The notes under the pieces are model-generated. The model was not told where the DNA came from, made no database searches, and saw nothing but the letters and a program-made list of their open reading frames with translations. Shown piece after piece: positions 13,601 through 26,300 of a stretch of DNA of 64,000 nucleotides. Origin of the DNA: Ascaris suum (taxonomy: Eukaryota > Nematoda > Chromadorea > Rhabditida > Ascarididae); the NCBI GenBank assembly GCA_013433145.1, contig CM024187.1:6898826-6962825 (forward strand), read 5' to 3'. Every line of letters begins with the position of its first letter. Position 1 is the stretch's first letter. A program made the position numbers and the translations under genes.

Positions 13601-16600
13601 TGCACTATTAAGCGCTTTCTATGGTTTTCATACATTTCATCAGCTGTTTAATTTGTTGGGTTGGAATATAAAGCGCATGTCTGCTATCCTTCCTGTCAGG
13701 TTCTTCACTTTCTTTGAGAGTGAAATATTTCTCTAGAGATTTCAAAATTTTCCTCTGACATTCCAACAGTATAGTTTTTTTCTGGTACGCGCTCTGTTTG
13801 CAATTTGAGAGCCGATCTGAAACGAACCTTCCCGTTACTTTCGAGCGCATTAAGCTAACTTATCTGAAGTAAAAACTCCCCCCCCCCCCCCATATAATAA
13901 GTTGGAAAACACGAGATTTAGTCCAAGATAGCACGATGGAGTACAAGCACATGTTATGGAACAAAAAAAACTTGCAGTAGAATTACAGGAATCGTGCATA
14001 ATGCGATATGCTATGTTTTGGCAGGAAAACTTATAATGCAGTTTAGTTCCACGTTGAAAATATATATAGAATATATCTTAAGAAATGATAAATAAGAAAC
14101 ATCGCTGAATGCGCTTTTGAAAGTAAAGATTTGCAAGAGTTGAATAAAAGTTTGTTTGTCGATTTTTCCTTTCTTTATTCTTATCACTCTACGCTCTAAT
14201 TGATAAATATTCGCCTTTGCGGCACAAAAAAGCTCACAACCTAGTAACTTATATTTTATCCTCGTTGAGAAGATCAAATAATATTTGTCTAGAAGTGGTC
14301 CCCAAAGATCACATCAGGAACATTAATGTATACGTTTAGGAAGATCGCAATCTTGGCCTAATTCCATTTTTCGTTTCGACGACGCTTGGTACTACCTCTT
14401 GTTGTTCATTCGACGTTACTCTCCGAGATCGGTCCCGTGTGCCAAGCGAATGACCTTTGGCTGCATGTCGACGGTGCATACGGCGGTATGCAATGATTTG
14501 TCCCGAATTCCGTTACTTAATGTCGGGAATTGAGTATGCAATGAGTTTCAAACACGAATCCCAATAAGTGGATGCTCGTCAACTTCGACTGTTCCACTAT
14601 GTGGTTTGTTAACAGCGGTGTTTCAGAAAATTAATAAGTGATCAAACATTCATCAGAGAAGTATGGGACTTCACGATGAAAGCTTTGCTACAAACCCGAT
14701 GCAGTAGCATTGTTTTATTTGAATCCTTCATTAGTGTTGGAATTAGAACAATGGCGACAATTTGTGGCGATTTGATTGCTTTCTCTAACAGAATTCATCT
14801 GCGGCACTGTTATTTAATAGTCTTCAGTTGTTACTTAGAAGTGTGACAGGAAGTATGCATTCATACCTCCCAACACAAATCCATCTGCAAAGGAAAGTAA
14901 GCTTTGAGAAATTCAACTCAAAAATAAAGCTGTAAATTGAATTCTGATGAGCACATCTATCGCTCGTGTTGCTTCCTCTAGGCTGAAATCGCTTGCAATA
15001 AGCAAACATTTTATTGGGCGTTCCAAATTTTGCTCCCAATTAAGAAGTAGATGAAAAGTAGCAGTATTTTTAGGGTGAAGGATCGTTACAAGCTGACGCA
15101 AGCACTTGTTGTCGATCCGCTCTATCTTCAACACAGTTGGATGGGTATCTTTCTAAAAACGCATTATTTGCTCCATTACATCCCTTCTTTGTTTTATCAT
15201 TTACTGCTTGTCACCCTTTTGATATAAAGCCTTTTAAAATACCATTTCTGACAAATATTTGCTCACAGTGCTTATAATTTGGAGTATTTTGTCAAGCAGT
15301 AGTTTAGCGATTCTTCAACAATTGCTGAAGAATTCACTTTTCGTGATCCCTACGTTATGAGTTTTGCACTGATGGGAATATTTTGAAATAACTGGTTAAA
15401 TTTATTTAATGGCGCTCTTCCTGCAATAAATTTTACTCACACAATACAAGAGTGATTGGTCGATACAAACACACACATGAGTGTGTTTATATTGCCAATT
15501 TCGACTAAATGAATACAAAACCTAGTCCTGAGATCTCAAAATTCGTTTTAGTTGGCGCTCTGAGCTTTCAGGCGTTGCTGTTGTATGCATTCCTTCACGT
15601 TTACGTCTGAGCCAAGTGTCTTTAGTTAGATTTTCTGATCATGTGCATGTTTCGTTCTTCATCCAACTATTTTGAGCTGAGTTTGCTGAGATACGAATCC
15701 AGACAACTGAATGAAAGCCATTTAGCAGACAACAAGATCAACGCATTGTATATATTGAGGATTTAAGGAAAACCGCTTTGTGCATATTTTTTTCATAAAT
15801 GTCTACAATAAGGATTGCTTGTAGAATGCTTGACAGACCCCGTTTCTTGGAGTCATTTTAATGAGCCAAATTAATAAACTGACTGAATTCTTCATCGGAA
15901 GGAGTTCGCCTTGGTCTTAACTGCTCCAGTCGAACTCGTAGGACATGGCAGTTGATAATGAAGCGACATTTGGAGTTTAAGGTTTCGAGGTCAAACTGAG
16001 AACGGAAAAATTTAATGAGCACAGCTGATTGAGGCAGTCGACGAACGAAAGAATGAGTTGGAATTTTCACTTATATGCTTGTTCGGCGGTTCCCTCAGGA
16101 CACTTTACTTTTAAAGTCCAATCTTCGTTTGCGCACCTGAAGAGTATTTTCGAATTATTATAAAGCATCACTGCTTACAGCTCACATAAGACATTCGTTG
16201 CTGCTAATATTTTACCCACTCTCGATAAATGCATTCGTACAGTCTACGAATAGCTGGTCAGCGTGAGCAACAGTTCGATGGTAAGCCAAATCAAAAGCTG
16301 CAATAATATACTTTTAAAGTTTTAGTTTCACAGTGAACTTCCAGCACTTCACTCCAAATCCGGAAAGCTCTTTTATCGCTCAACTCGCACTGCCAAAACT
16401 CTCTTCCGCTGTCAACTTCAGCCGTCAACCAGCTTCTGCCAACTGCAGCTGTCGACCAGCCTATGTCAACTGCAGTTGTTTTCAGTGAGCTAGGAACGGC
16501 CTCACACTGCATTGTTGCCAGAGCACCTTAAAGCAGTCGGTTAAGAGAAATCACCAAATCAGGAACCCTTCACGTAGTGGCCAATCCTCTTTAACCATTC

Positions 16601-19600
16601 AGTATAAACCGCATGAAGTTTTCATCGAGCAATTTTCTTTTGAAAGTGAACAAAGGGGTTCATCTACAAGTGCCCTGATAATGCCGTGACAACAGGACTA
16701 GCATTTAATGTCACTAAAGGTCTCTTTCTCTTTCTCCCTCCCTCCCTCTATCTCTCTTTACCTCTTCCTCTCTCTCTACATAAACGCTTATACATTTTAT
16801 GCTGCAGATAAAGCGATTGACTATCGACACTGGGGGATTCCTTTGAGTCGACGTTTTCGATCGTTAAAGTTGTGGTTCGTGATCCGAATGTACGGAGTGG
16901 AGGGACTTCAGAATTATATCCGAGAGGTTTAAATTCCATGCGATTTTAACGCGACGTTCTAGCATCTATCTGATTGTGGCGGTTTACTGGCTGAATTGCA
17001 TAGCGATATGGTCCCCGAAAATCCCTTGTTGTGCAAGCGAATTCATAGCGAGCAATGTGGTACACTCGCGATTTCTTTTCCAGCCATGGAAATTGTTTGA
17101 ATGCTTATTGGCAGATATTAACGCTCTAGGAGCAGATCATGTGAGTTAGGCAAGCAACATTTACCATCAATTTCTGATAATACGTACTGAAAGGAGCCAT
17201 ATAAAATGCGATTGAAAAACATTCTCTTTTCGCCATTTTGAAAATAACAGTGGACCTTTATCAACAACGAATTGCAGTAGAAAATGATATCACTGTACCT
17301 TATTACGGCATTTTGACAACTATTAATCCAACGTCATGTTATTTTCGAGGATATATGTGTTTGTTGAAAAATTACAACGGAAAAGTGCAGCCCTGTTTTT
17401 TCAGCACGTTCGATTGGCAAAAAAGTTTGAGCAGCTGTTGCGTGCCGACGATATGTTTGAAATCATTGGCGATGTCGTTATGGGGCTGGTGTGCTTCCGC
17501 ATGAAGGCATCCAATGAAATCAATCAGGCTTTACTTACTAAGTTAGGATTCGATGATTGCTTATCACTTAATTTTTACTGCCAATGGCTTCACGCCACTG
17601 ACTATGTATCAGAGGAACGGCGTCTCTTACTATCCTCAGGATTCAAAGTTTTACCACCATTGATTCGGAGACAATTCCTTCTCTTTTCACATTTGATACA
17701 TTAACAATGAATGATACTGGTTCGATTTCCAGTTTAAAAGTTTTGGTTACCGCAAAAGTTTGTTCAAAATGCGCAAGTTTCTTTAATGTTTCTTTAAAAA
17801 GCGGGGAAGAGGAGGAGGGTGGGAGTTGGGGTGGGGGGGGGGGGGAATCTATCAATTCTCAAAAGAGTAAGGACTAGAAGAAATCATGTGTCGTCTTGAA
17901 CCACAAGGATATAAAGTGAGCAGCTGGCAACAAGTGTTTAGCAAAATGGTGTCTATTCTTGCTAAGATGCTGAAAATAAGACGCTGATTGGCGAATTCAG
18001 CTCTGAGATGCAAAAAAAGGAAGTTGGAAGTTCTTTTAAATACTTAGTATTAGAAAAAGTTGACGAGGATGTTCATAATTTTGCTGTTTCATCGAGGGTC
18101 CTCATTTAGGATAAACAAGCGAATACTTTACGAAGCCAACCGAACTCAATAAAGGGCAATTTTTTTCAGCAATACGATCTTTTCCTCGCATTTTGTAAAA
18201 TAAATAAACTGAGTTAAGGCTGAATTCATCGGGAAGAATCCACATGGTACCCGCCTCGCTAAACCAGCAGTTTGTGATTCGTTTTTGCGTCTGCGCTGAA
18301 CATGCCAGTGATCGTGACATTCAGATCGCATACGATATCATCTCGCAGACCGCGCAGCATATGATGCGTAAGACCTTCATACAATTCTGCACTGGAAGAA
18401 ATATGATTTGAGGTCGTGAATTATTGTCACTGTTATGCGGCAAATATTGGTCATTTCTGCCATATGAAGGGTCAGTTCACCTCTTCGTAAAGGCAGCTGA
18501 AAATTAAAGGGCAAAAATGGAGTGCGAAATTCCCAGCGCATTCAGAATTCGCCATCCCAGCAGGATTGAATGCCACATGCAAATTTCTTCTTACTTTTTC
18601 ATATGAGGTATAATTGGCGTATAAATATGTGAGGTATTTGCTACGTGTACATATATGTTTGCATGTATCTATGGACGCGGTTATTTCAGCTCGGATATCC
18701 CCCACGCTGCAGTGATAAAATTTAGCCATGTAATCCATAATAATATCGTTGAATGGCCGACTGCGCTGAGCTTCCTTCATTGGAAATTCTTATATTACTG
18801 ACGTTTAACAGTAGCATAAAGTGCACATTCAGCGGAGTTTTGAAATCTGCCGAGTGCGATCCAAAAGCTAATTTTTGGATGAAGATTTCCTAAACTGCTG
18901 GTAGCATGAGAAAAGGTTCCACTATTTTCAAGTCTCGTCGCACCCGGTTGGTTGATTGCACAGAATTGCAGCAAACGCAAATGTATTCCGAATTCCTCGA
19001 CAATTTCGGTTTGTATGGCATGTTTCCAGCACGAGCTCAGCTGTGTGTAACGGTCCATCCATAATGTGATATGATATGGAATGCAGTGCATTATGAACTA
19101 TAGACGAAAAGACGGTTGCAATTTTCATCACATCCCAGCACAGCGCTCAGCTTAGTTACGTACATCTTGATGTGTTTTTTGCATTCGTTGCTGAAATCTG
19201 AAAGGCTGCTTCTAACCTCGTCTTCTCATAGATTATATCTGTCAATAATTCTAGATGATGGCATCGGCGAGCCGCTGGTTGAGGAAGCGGAATTGGAAAT
19301 GCTCGAAGAAAAGGCGTATGCAAGCCCGGAAGACGCACTGAAAAGGGTTGGTCGTTGCCGTCGTTTTGTAGAGCTTTTGATCATTTAGCCCATTTCAAGC
19401 ATGCTCAAAAACAATAAAAGTTGCAGATATTTGAACATTTTCAAGAGCATGAGCTATATCACATATGTTTATAACGTGAAAGCCGTTTGAGGAGAAGAAC
19501 GAGAGAAAGAAAAAGAATTGGTAGGACGGAAGGAACGAAGCATAGTGAAACCAGTTTCATCTCATAAAATACAAAAAGTCTGACAGTAAGTGTGACTGTT

Positions 19601-22600
19601 GAAGAACGTTTATACAGAATTCATTTTGTCATTTGAAAGGAGGATGCATCAAAAGAGAAAGGAGTTGCAGGTATATGTGTGCGTGAATGCCTAATATATT
19701 CCTTAGCCCACCAAGTGAGAGCGAAGCTTGTTGAGAGATCAACTGTCGCACGAAAGCCTAGTGAATTGAGTTCTAGTGTCTGATTGCCTGGGAGGGATTG
19801 AGGTTTACTGCAATCAAATTTTTCAAAGATATGATCCATCGTTCCATCGAAACTGAGTTGTCTGAGTAGCCTTAACTTCCAGATTTAGGAGTGGGTCCAC
19901 ATATGTGCACGGCAAGCAGCAACTTGTTCCCTAAAGCCATAAGAGGCATTTGGCAAAACCGCATAGTTCGATAGTCTGTTGCTGCTTCTTCATCTAAGTT
20001 TTTTAGAGTTCTGTTTCGTCTGTCCTGTTAATCCTTTTTAATTTCTAGAGTGGTTTTCTTGTTTGGGCATGTGAAGTGGCCTTTGTCTTATGAACTGCTC
20101 CTCTTTGCAAGCGACTTCTTTTACAGTTCCTTTCCTTCATGTTTTCAGGTTACGTGTAGGTTGCTGAAATGTTCGGAGAAGGCGTGCGCATGCTGGTAAT
20201 GTCTCTGTGCTATTGATACAGTCTCAGCACACTAGGATAAAATGAGCTCGTGTTCGTATGGTCGCATGTTGTATGGAACCAATGCTGCCAGTTTTTTTAC
20301 GAGAAGCTTCTTGATTAGGTTCATTTTTCGCAGAGAAGCGAGGACGAAGTTTGAAGTTGGAACGATCATTCACGAAGCTTGAATATTCCTTAAAAACATC
20401 TATCCTTACGACCAGTTGACATTTGTTAGTTCGAATATGGAGAAGCTAACTAGACATTCTAGATTTGTTTAGCATTCACTCGTAATTCAAAGCACACTTG
20501 CGGCCATCTGTTGCAGCAGATAACAGTGAACACCTGCATGCTCTGACATCATGCACACCTATTGATTCCTCTCACGTGTGCGTAGTGCCGTACTTTGCGG
20601 TCGTTAGGCGATTGCCGAAACAAATATCTTTTCATGCTTGGCAATGTCATTTGGCGTTTTCTGGATGAAAACGGGTTTTGCAAAAAAAAACGCGGCAGCA
20701 TATTGTGAACCTATCATTTTATACTTTATGGCAGGATGTATTGAGTATCAGCAAAGGAGGAGGCTGAGCTGTCAAGGATTACGCATTTCCCACACATTTC
20801 CTACCAACTCTGTTGTATCAATTGTAAGCTGAGCGGTGGCCATATCATTTCTTTCATTTGTTGAAGCTTGTTTCTGAATGCAGTTTTCATTATTAAGTTG
20901 CCTCTCTAGCTGTGTTTGCTACAATGCATGTGTTCTTGTGAAATTTATATATGTCGTTGTGGTGCTTAAGAGAATGCAACCGAAGTTGATGTTATAAGGT
21001 CATGCGCATATTTCAGAGCCTGCATTTAGAGGTGATATAATAAAAGCAGAACTATGCACGAAGACGGTGTGATAATGTCACGTCACGAAATTCGTCCATA
21101 CAGTAGAAAAAATTACAAGCCGTTTAGCAGGTGATAATAACTTCATGTATAGTGGAACAAAGTAGTATGCCTGAGATACCTCTTGTGCATTTGTAAGAGC
21201 ACCGTGACTCAAGCCAACAGAAGCTGTTAGCTGCTCATTCAGGTGATGAATTCACGTAGGACTTGTCTCCAAGCATGATCAGTCATTGTTACTCGCATGC
21301 GCACGCTCTCCAGCAGGCGGGTATTATAATTACTTAATTCCCTCGGAGTCCTACTGAATGCTCTTTTGTCATTTTGGTGAAAGAAGTAAAGTGAACAAAA
21401 CACAACACATTTGAGGTTTCTTAACTTTTTCACACTCCGTTAACGGAGTTGTCGCTTATTTAGTGTTTACACGGAGAATAAGAAGTTGCGTTATTCCATG
21501 AAACCTTAGGATAACCGAGCGTAGATTTTAATGGAATCGATTGGCAAGGTCTAAGTATCTCACGCTAGTCGAAAAGCTTTCCTAAAGTGATTTTAACAGC
21601 CTAAAAGAAAAGCCGATGACAAGGCCAGTCACTTTGCATAATGTGTGTGCTACATTCCACCTAAAAGTTCATCACCAATCAAGTGACTACTATAGGATAA
21701 CGTTTAGCGTCACTTGCTCTTGTGGTCCGATCTACCGGTGCAGTTTCAAAGCCTGGACAATGAAGAGGGAAGTCAAATTCCGGATATTCACAAGCATTAC
21801 CTCAGAGATAAAATTTCTGAATCTACCGAGTGACCAACAGATCAAGTCGAATCTAAATTTCCGAAACTCCTCCAGGACAGCGACCGAACCCAGCAAATTT
21901 CGAGCACTTTGGTTTTGTGGTGGCAGCCGTCATATACTCTACGGATGGTCAAATACCCGCATACAGACAAATAGATCAATATAGCATGCGGTTTGCATCA
22001 CAGCACAGTAAATCTTATCAAGTGATAAGGAACACACCTCTGGATGGTACAATGTTCAGTTGTGAAACGGCAGGAATCGATACATAGATAAACCTTTATT
22101 ATTGGAATAAAAAACTGTCAAAATAACAGTACGCAATAATCATCTGAGAAACAAAAGTTCATAAACCACGACATGCTAAAGTAGAGGAAAGAAGAAAAAA
22201 GAATGAGGGGCAAGGAAGGAATGACAACTTACTAAACGTACGAAAAGAAAAGAATATAGAGAAAAAGTAAACAAGAGCATGAAGTCCGACGATCATTTTC
22301 AAGAAAATTGAGGATGAAAGCAGTGTACGAAATTTTGTCGCCTTTGCATTTCGCGAAATCGTTGTAATCGTATTTGCAAAAAACTTGAAAACCTCGTGAA
22401 ATCAGGAAAGTTGAACCACATTGGTTGTTACCATGTTTGCACCATACTTAAGTGATGTCGAGCTGGAATCGTCTTTTCTTTCCAGCTGGTTTACATACTA
22501 TTTATGCAAAAATGTAGATATTAGAACGCCAGCAGAGTAGCCATATTCATCCCAAAGAATATAACTGCAGTAAGATAGCCCTCAGCTTAACACCTATAAA

Positions 22601-23352
22601 GGCATTCGTTAACTGCGTTTTCTTGAGTATGCAATTGTATTCAGTTGCATTTATGGATCTGTAAACGAGGCCCAAACAGAGGAGACACTGAATATCGATC
22701 CCAATGAACCACTTTGTCATGTCCTCCACCACTCAGAGATTCATCGGGTTAAAATACAAGTGCGGCGTTGATTGGACACATTAAATGAATGCATTGAATC
22801 TGCATCACAGTAGTTTTAGTAGCCGATGATCTCGGTGAACATAACCTCTTCTGCTCCATACAATGTGAACAATATTTGCAGTAATAGAAGAAGGCCAACA
22901 ATCGAATGCTCACCTGTTCTACTTTTAAACTTTTTTCTGCTTTCCTTGAAGAAAACGTCTCTTACATACTAGTGACACCACAAAGCCATAGAATATGCCA
23001 AAATGAGATTCCTTTTAATCAGACAAACGTGGTATATTGTGAAGATCATTTCCACCACTAAGCGGGTGAAAAATTTTTGCGTTCTAAAAAATTCATGACT
23101 TCTTCCAGAGTGAAACCTCACACTGAAATTTCAGGAGATGAGCCGCAGCGTTTCCGGTGCCCTAGATGGAACGACGCCATCTAATGAAGAGTTCCTTGAG
23201 AAGAAGAGTGCAAGGACTCTAGCGGAGAAACGTTCATTCCTAGTGCGCATGGTTTCTGATCCAAAGTGCTACAATCCGAAGATCGTTCGCCATCTCAACA
23301 TGACAAGCTATCGTAAAATGAGTGAAGATGTCGCCAGAGATCGAACACTGCG
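7627..23352 (+). CDS. tdc-1: tyrosine / aromatic L-amino acid decarboxylase, long form (partial 5' and 3')
   Basis: A PLP-dependent group II decarboxylase, probably making tyramine from tyrosine in neurons and gland cells as the first step to octopamine. Exons located: 7627-7925, 9786-9994, 10988-11101, 11454-11576, 12317-12452, 13139-13249, 14340-14603, 15074-15144, 16808-16926, 17405-17541, 18219-18367, 19255-19346 and 23135-23352, about 680 codons with all splice phases compatible. Landmarks: [20 protein letters not shown] at the N-terminus of the core, [37 protein letters not shown] (PLP-binding Asp) and NPNKW (PLP Lys, about residue 407), then [16 protein letters not shown] and IHMVPASL. 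An N-terminal region of about 100 residues and a C-terminal extension ([20 protein letters not shown]) go beyond the roughly 480-residue core and favour Tdc over dopa decarboxylase. Four single-base indels are needed to keep the frame (see findings). The first exon with the start codon and the last exon with the stop were not found. Confidence 0.85.
11170..11195. repeat. poly-G homopolymer tract (26 nt)
   Basis: An uninterrupted G run lies in the tdc-1 intron between the exons ending at 11101 and starting at 11454. The poly-Gly and poly-Pro open frames across it are artefacts. Confidence 0.9.
13878..13891. repeat. poly-C tract (14 nt)
   Basis: A homopolymer inside the tdc-1 intron between the exons at 13139-13249 and 14340-14603. 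No other function is apparent. Confidence 0.85.
16722..16781 (+). repeat. CT-rich pyrimidine tract
   Basis: About 60 nt of almost pure pyrimidine (CTCTTTCTCTTTCTCCCTCC...) lies some 27 nt upstream of the acceptor TATGCTGCAG of the tdc-1 exon at 16808. It may act as an extended polypyrimidine tract for that exon or be a plain microsatellite. Confidence 0.6.
17833..17845. repeat. poly-G tract (13 nt)
   Basis: A G run preceded by G-rich sequence (GAGGAGGGTGGGAGTTGGGGT) in the tdc-1 intron between exons 17405-17541 and 18219-18367. Three or more adjacent G-runs could in principle form a quadruplex on the transcript. Confidence 0.75.
19347..23134 (+). other. large (3.8 kb) tdc-1 intron
   Basis: Starts at AGG|GTTGGT and ends at AAATTTCAG|GAG. 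It separates the end of the decarboxylase domain from the C-terminal extension exon. A 122-codon plus-strand frame at 21616-21984 and shorter ones were examined, but none gives a recognisable protein or fits the splice phases. Confidence 0.55.
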
Positions 23353-26300
23353 GTGAGTTTTCGTAACGCGTGAGACTGCATCAGAATAATCGCACATTTC
23401 TGAAGGAAGAGAGCGATTGGCAGGTGTGTGCTTATGCCTTTTTTAACGTAGAGTGCTACGTCGTGAAGGGTCACTAATAGTCTTAATCGAGAAGACTCCG
23501 TCTTTCGCCGGTCGTAGAAATTGTTGATGTGAACCAGTGCAACGTATCCATCTGAACTAATTTCCGTTTTATTCAAACCAAATTGAGTTGAGATAATTGA
23601 GAGTTCAGATTTCTGCCAGTTCAGATAAAAGAATTAATCGAGAAATGGCGACTAATAAATGGTGTAATGAAGATGCTCGGAGTAGTCGGAAATTTGTCTT
23701 CAGCATAGATGGAATAGTAAATTTGCAACTCGCACCTCTGCCTTTCTTTTATAATAGCAGGACCTGATCAAAAGCTTCCATAAAAAGGAAATATTGGCAA
23801 CACATTTCGAAATTAAGTGCCACGCCGAACTCATGAATCATATGCTAACATCGCATTTCCCACAGATATGACGCATCTCTGAAATGTCGCCCGTTCGTCT
23901 AACGCTTTTTTCATTACTTAGCTTTAAAAGTTGTGAACGGCAGAGAGTGGCCTTTAAAAGATTTGCGCACTTTTTTATGTAAGAAGAACACCTTTCAAAA
24001 CAGGCAAATCGGAACACAAGTATAACTTTCGGAGAGTTTGAAAAAATGTACAAAAATATTCCATCCAGCACTTTCTACTATACCTGAAGAATTGTGCAAA
24101 AAAGAAGTAGTAGCAAAAGCGCAGCAAAGAGCAGAAGATATCCGCTCATAAAGAAGGCATCTAATGGGGAAAATTTCGTTGATTGATTTGCCTGACATTT
24201 TGATTCTTCCTGTTCCTGTGCATTTCTGTGCCTCCATCACATAAAAATGCTATGCACAGTGTTGAAAGCATCCGCTAGTCGCCTGCATGCGTCTTCGAAT
24301 AACGTTTTGCGGCGAATCTCACCATAGTTGAAGGATGAATAAATTTAACAAGTTGTCGATTTATATTTTCTCTTTTGCGTTCAACATTCGCTAAACGAGC
24401 GATCGCAGTGAATTTGATTTCCATAACTGCTTTCTACGCGTACCTTGTACCTTCTCAATACGTTACAGTTCGCACATTTTGCAAAATTGAGATCTATTTG
24501 CAATTTCAATAATACAGCAAAGCTTTATTACAGTCAAACTATCGGTGGCTCAAAGTTAACTCGTCCCAGATACCTCACAAATGAAGTCTGCGATAGATCA
24601 GGTAATAATTCTCGTTTTTCTCTTATTAAGGAAGTGAATTGTCACATACGTTTGTTTAGCCACTCTATGGATGGGAAATCTGTAGACGGCTTTTGAGGGA
24701 AGGGTATTCGGTTTGCTGAATATAGAGACTAAGATTGTTTTCGATTTCAAAGAATAATAAGCTCGTGGTTTACTGAAACAGATTCTAATGCTAGCGAATT
24801 GCTGAAGAAATCAGACTCAGCAAAGCAGGTTAGAGGCAAGCACTCTTCAATGTCTGCTATATCCCGTTTACGTCAAAATACTCTTTAAAACATTCGTTTG
24901 AGGAAGTGAGGGCGGCACAACGAGTGTAACCAATGCAAGTGGAGAGGAGGACATAACTGTGGCACTACAGGGGACAGGTCTTCAAACACCGATGTGATTC
25001 ACGTTTATCGATGTTCTTTGTGCTCGTGGATCTGATTAGCGATCGTCATACCGTAAAAGTGCAGAATGCTGTTTTGATTAGAACCATATTCCAGAAATGG
25101 ATGGTATGAATTAAAACTAGATGTGCCGTTGTTTCATCGAACACATATGGTTCGCGCAATAGCTGTATAACGTTTGTGAGATGACAACAATGAAGCTTTC
25201 GTTGAATCCGATAGGCTTCAACAGCGGGAACTTGTGACTGAAAATAGCAAAAAAAGTTGTGTGATGAAATTGGCAACTGGCGCCGGCAAGTAGTAACTCC
25301 AACAAAAAAGTGTTAAGCCCTTAATGAAAAAGAGAAGGAACCTTAAAATGAGTTCATCGAGATCATGAATGAACGATTTCCGTTCGATGATTATCATAAT
25401 TCATTTCAGTCACTAAATGTATAGTCATGAGTTAACTACTGAATTCATCTAAAGTGATTTTTTGTCTGAGGCAGGAAACTTTTTACTCGCAGCGAAAGAT
25501 GATTTACCTCATGCGAAATTCATTCTTCGAATATATTTTACTTGAGGGGAGAAAGTGTTCGTCTGAAGTAAAAAGAAAGTTCATTAAAGAGGGATTGTTG
25601 CTGTAGCTAAATTGGGTTCGTTCTATCCTATCGTGGATAAGGAGGCAAATGGCCAAACGAGAGAATCTGTGGAAGAGTGAAGCTCGTGGAATTGTTTTAT
25701 CGCATCGGTGAGAGAAAGATTCATGATTACACATCAGCTTCAAACTTATCTATGTGCTCTACGGCAGAGCCGTTCGTCTCACATTTCTACCGAGCGCAGC
25801 ACAGCTGCAGCAGTTTATTCTTAAGTGATGTTAGCGGGTAGCACCAGCATGCTGCTTCCACTACTTCTAAACGTAATCGTTACCTCAAGTCTCAACGACG
25901 ACATCGCGCTACCAAGGTTGGGCCTTACATAATTAAAAATATAGTTGACACTGCTTTTTCAATTAGCAGATATTCTTGCCTTGCATCAAAGTGTCAACTA
26001 AGTTTTTTTTTTATATTTAACGCGAAATAGTGCTACAAACCACCCACCGGAAGCCTGTACCCTAGAGCAAACAAAAAAATTTGAATGAGTATGGGACGAC
26101 ACTAATAGGAACACTCACCAGTTCTCTTTTGATTAAAAAAATTTTCATTGGGCAATTGCAAATGTTTTTGAACCTCACTGATACACTTCAATCTTAGGTG
26201 TACAGCACAAAACGTTTTCATGAATAGTTTCTGTGGAAATAATTTAGACAGGTGCATTGGCATAAGCGCAAAAAATGCTACACCTTCTTGTCAAATTCGT

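Noticed and set aside
21616..21984. 122-codon frame in the large tdc-1 intron, considered as retroelement polyprotein
   Set aside because: I could not find reverse transcriptase, integrase or protease motifs in any frame.
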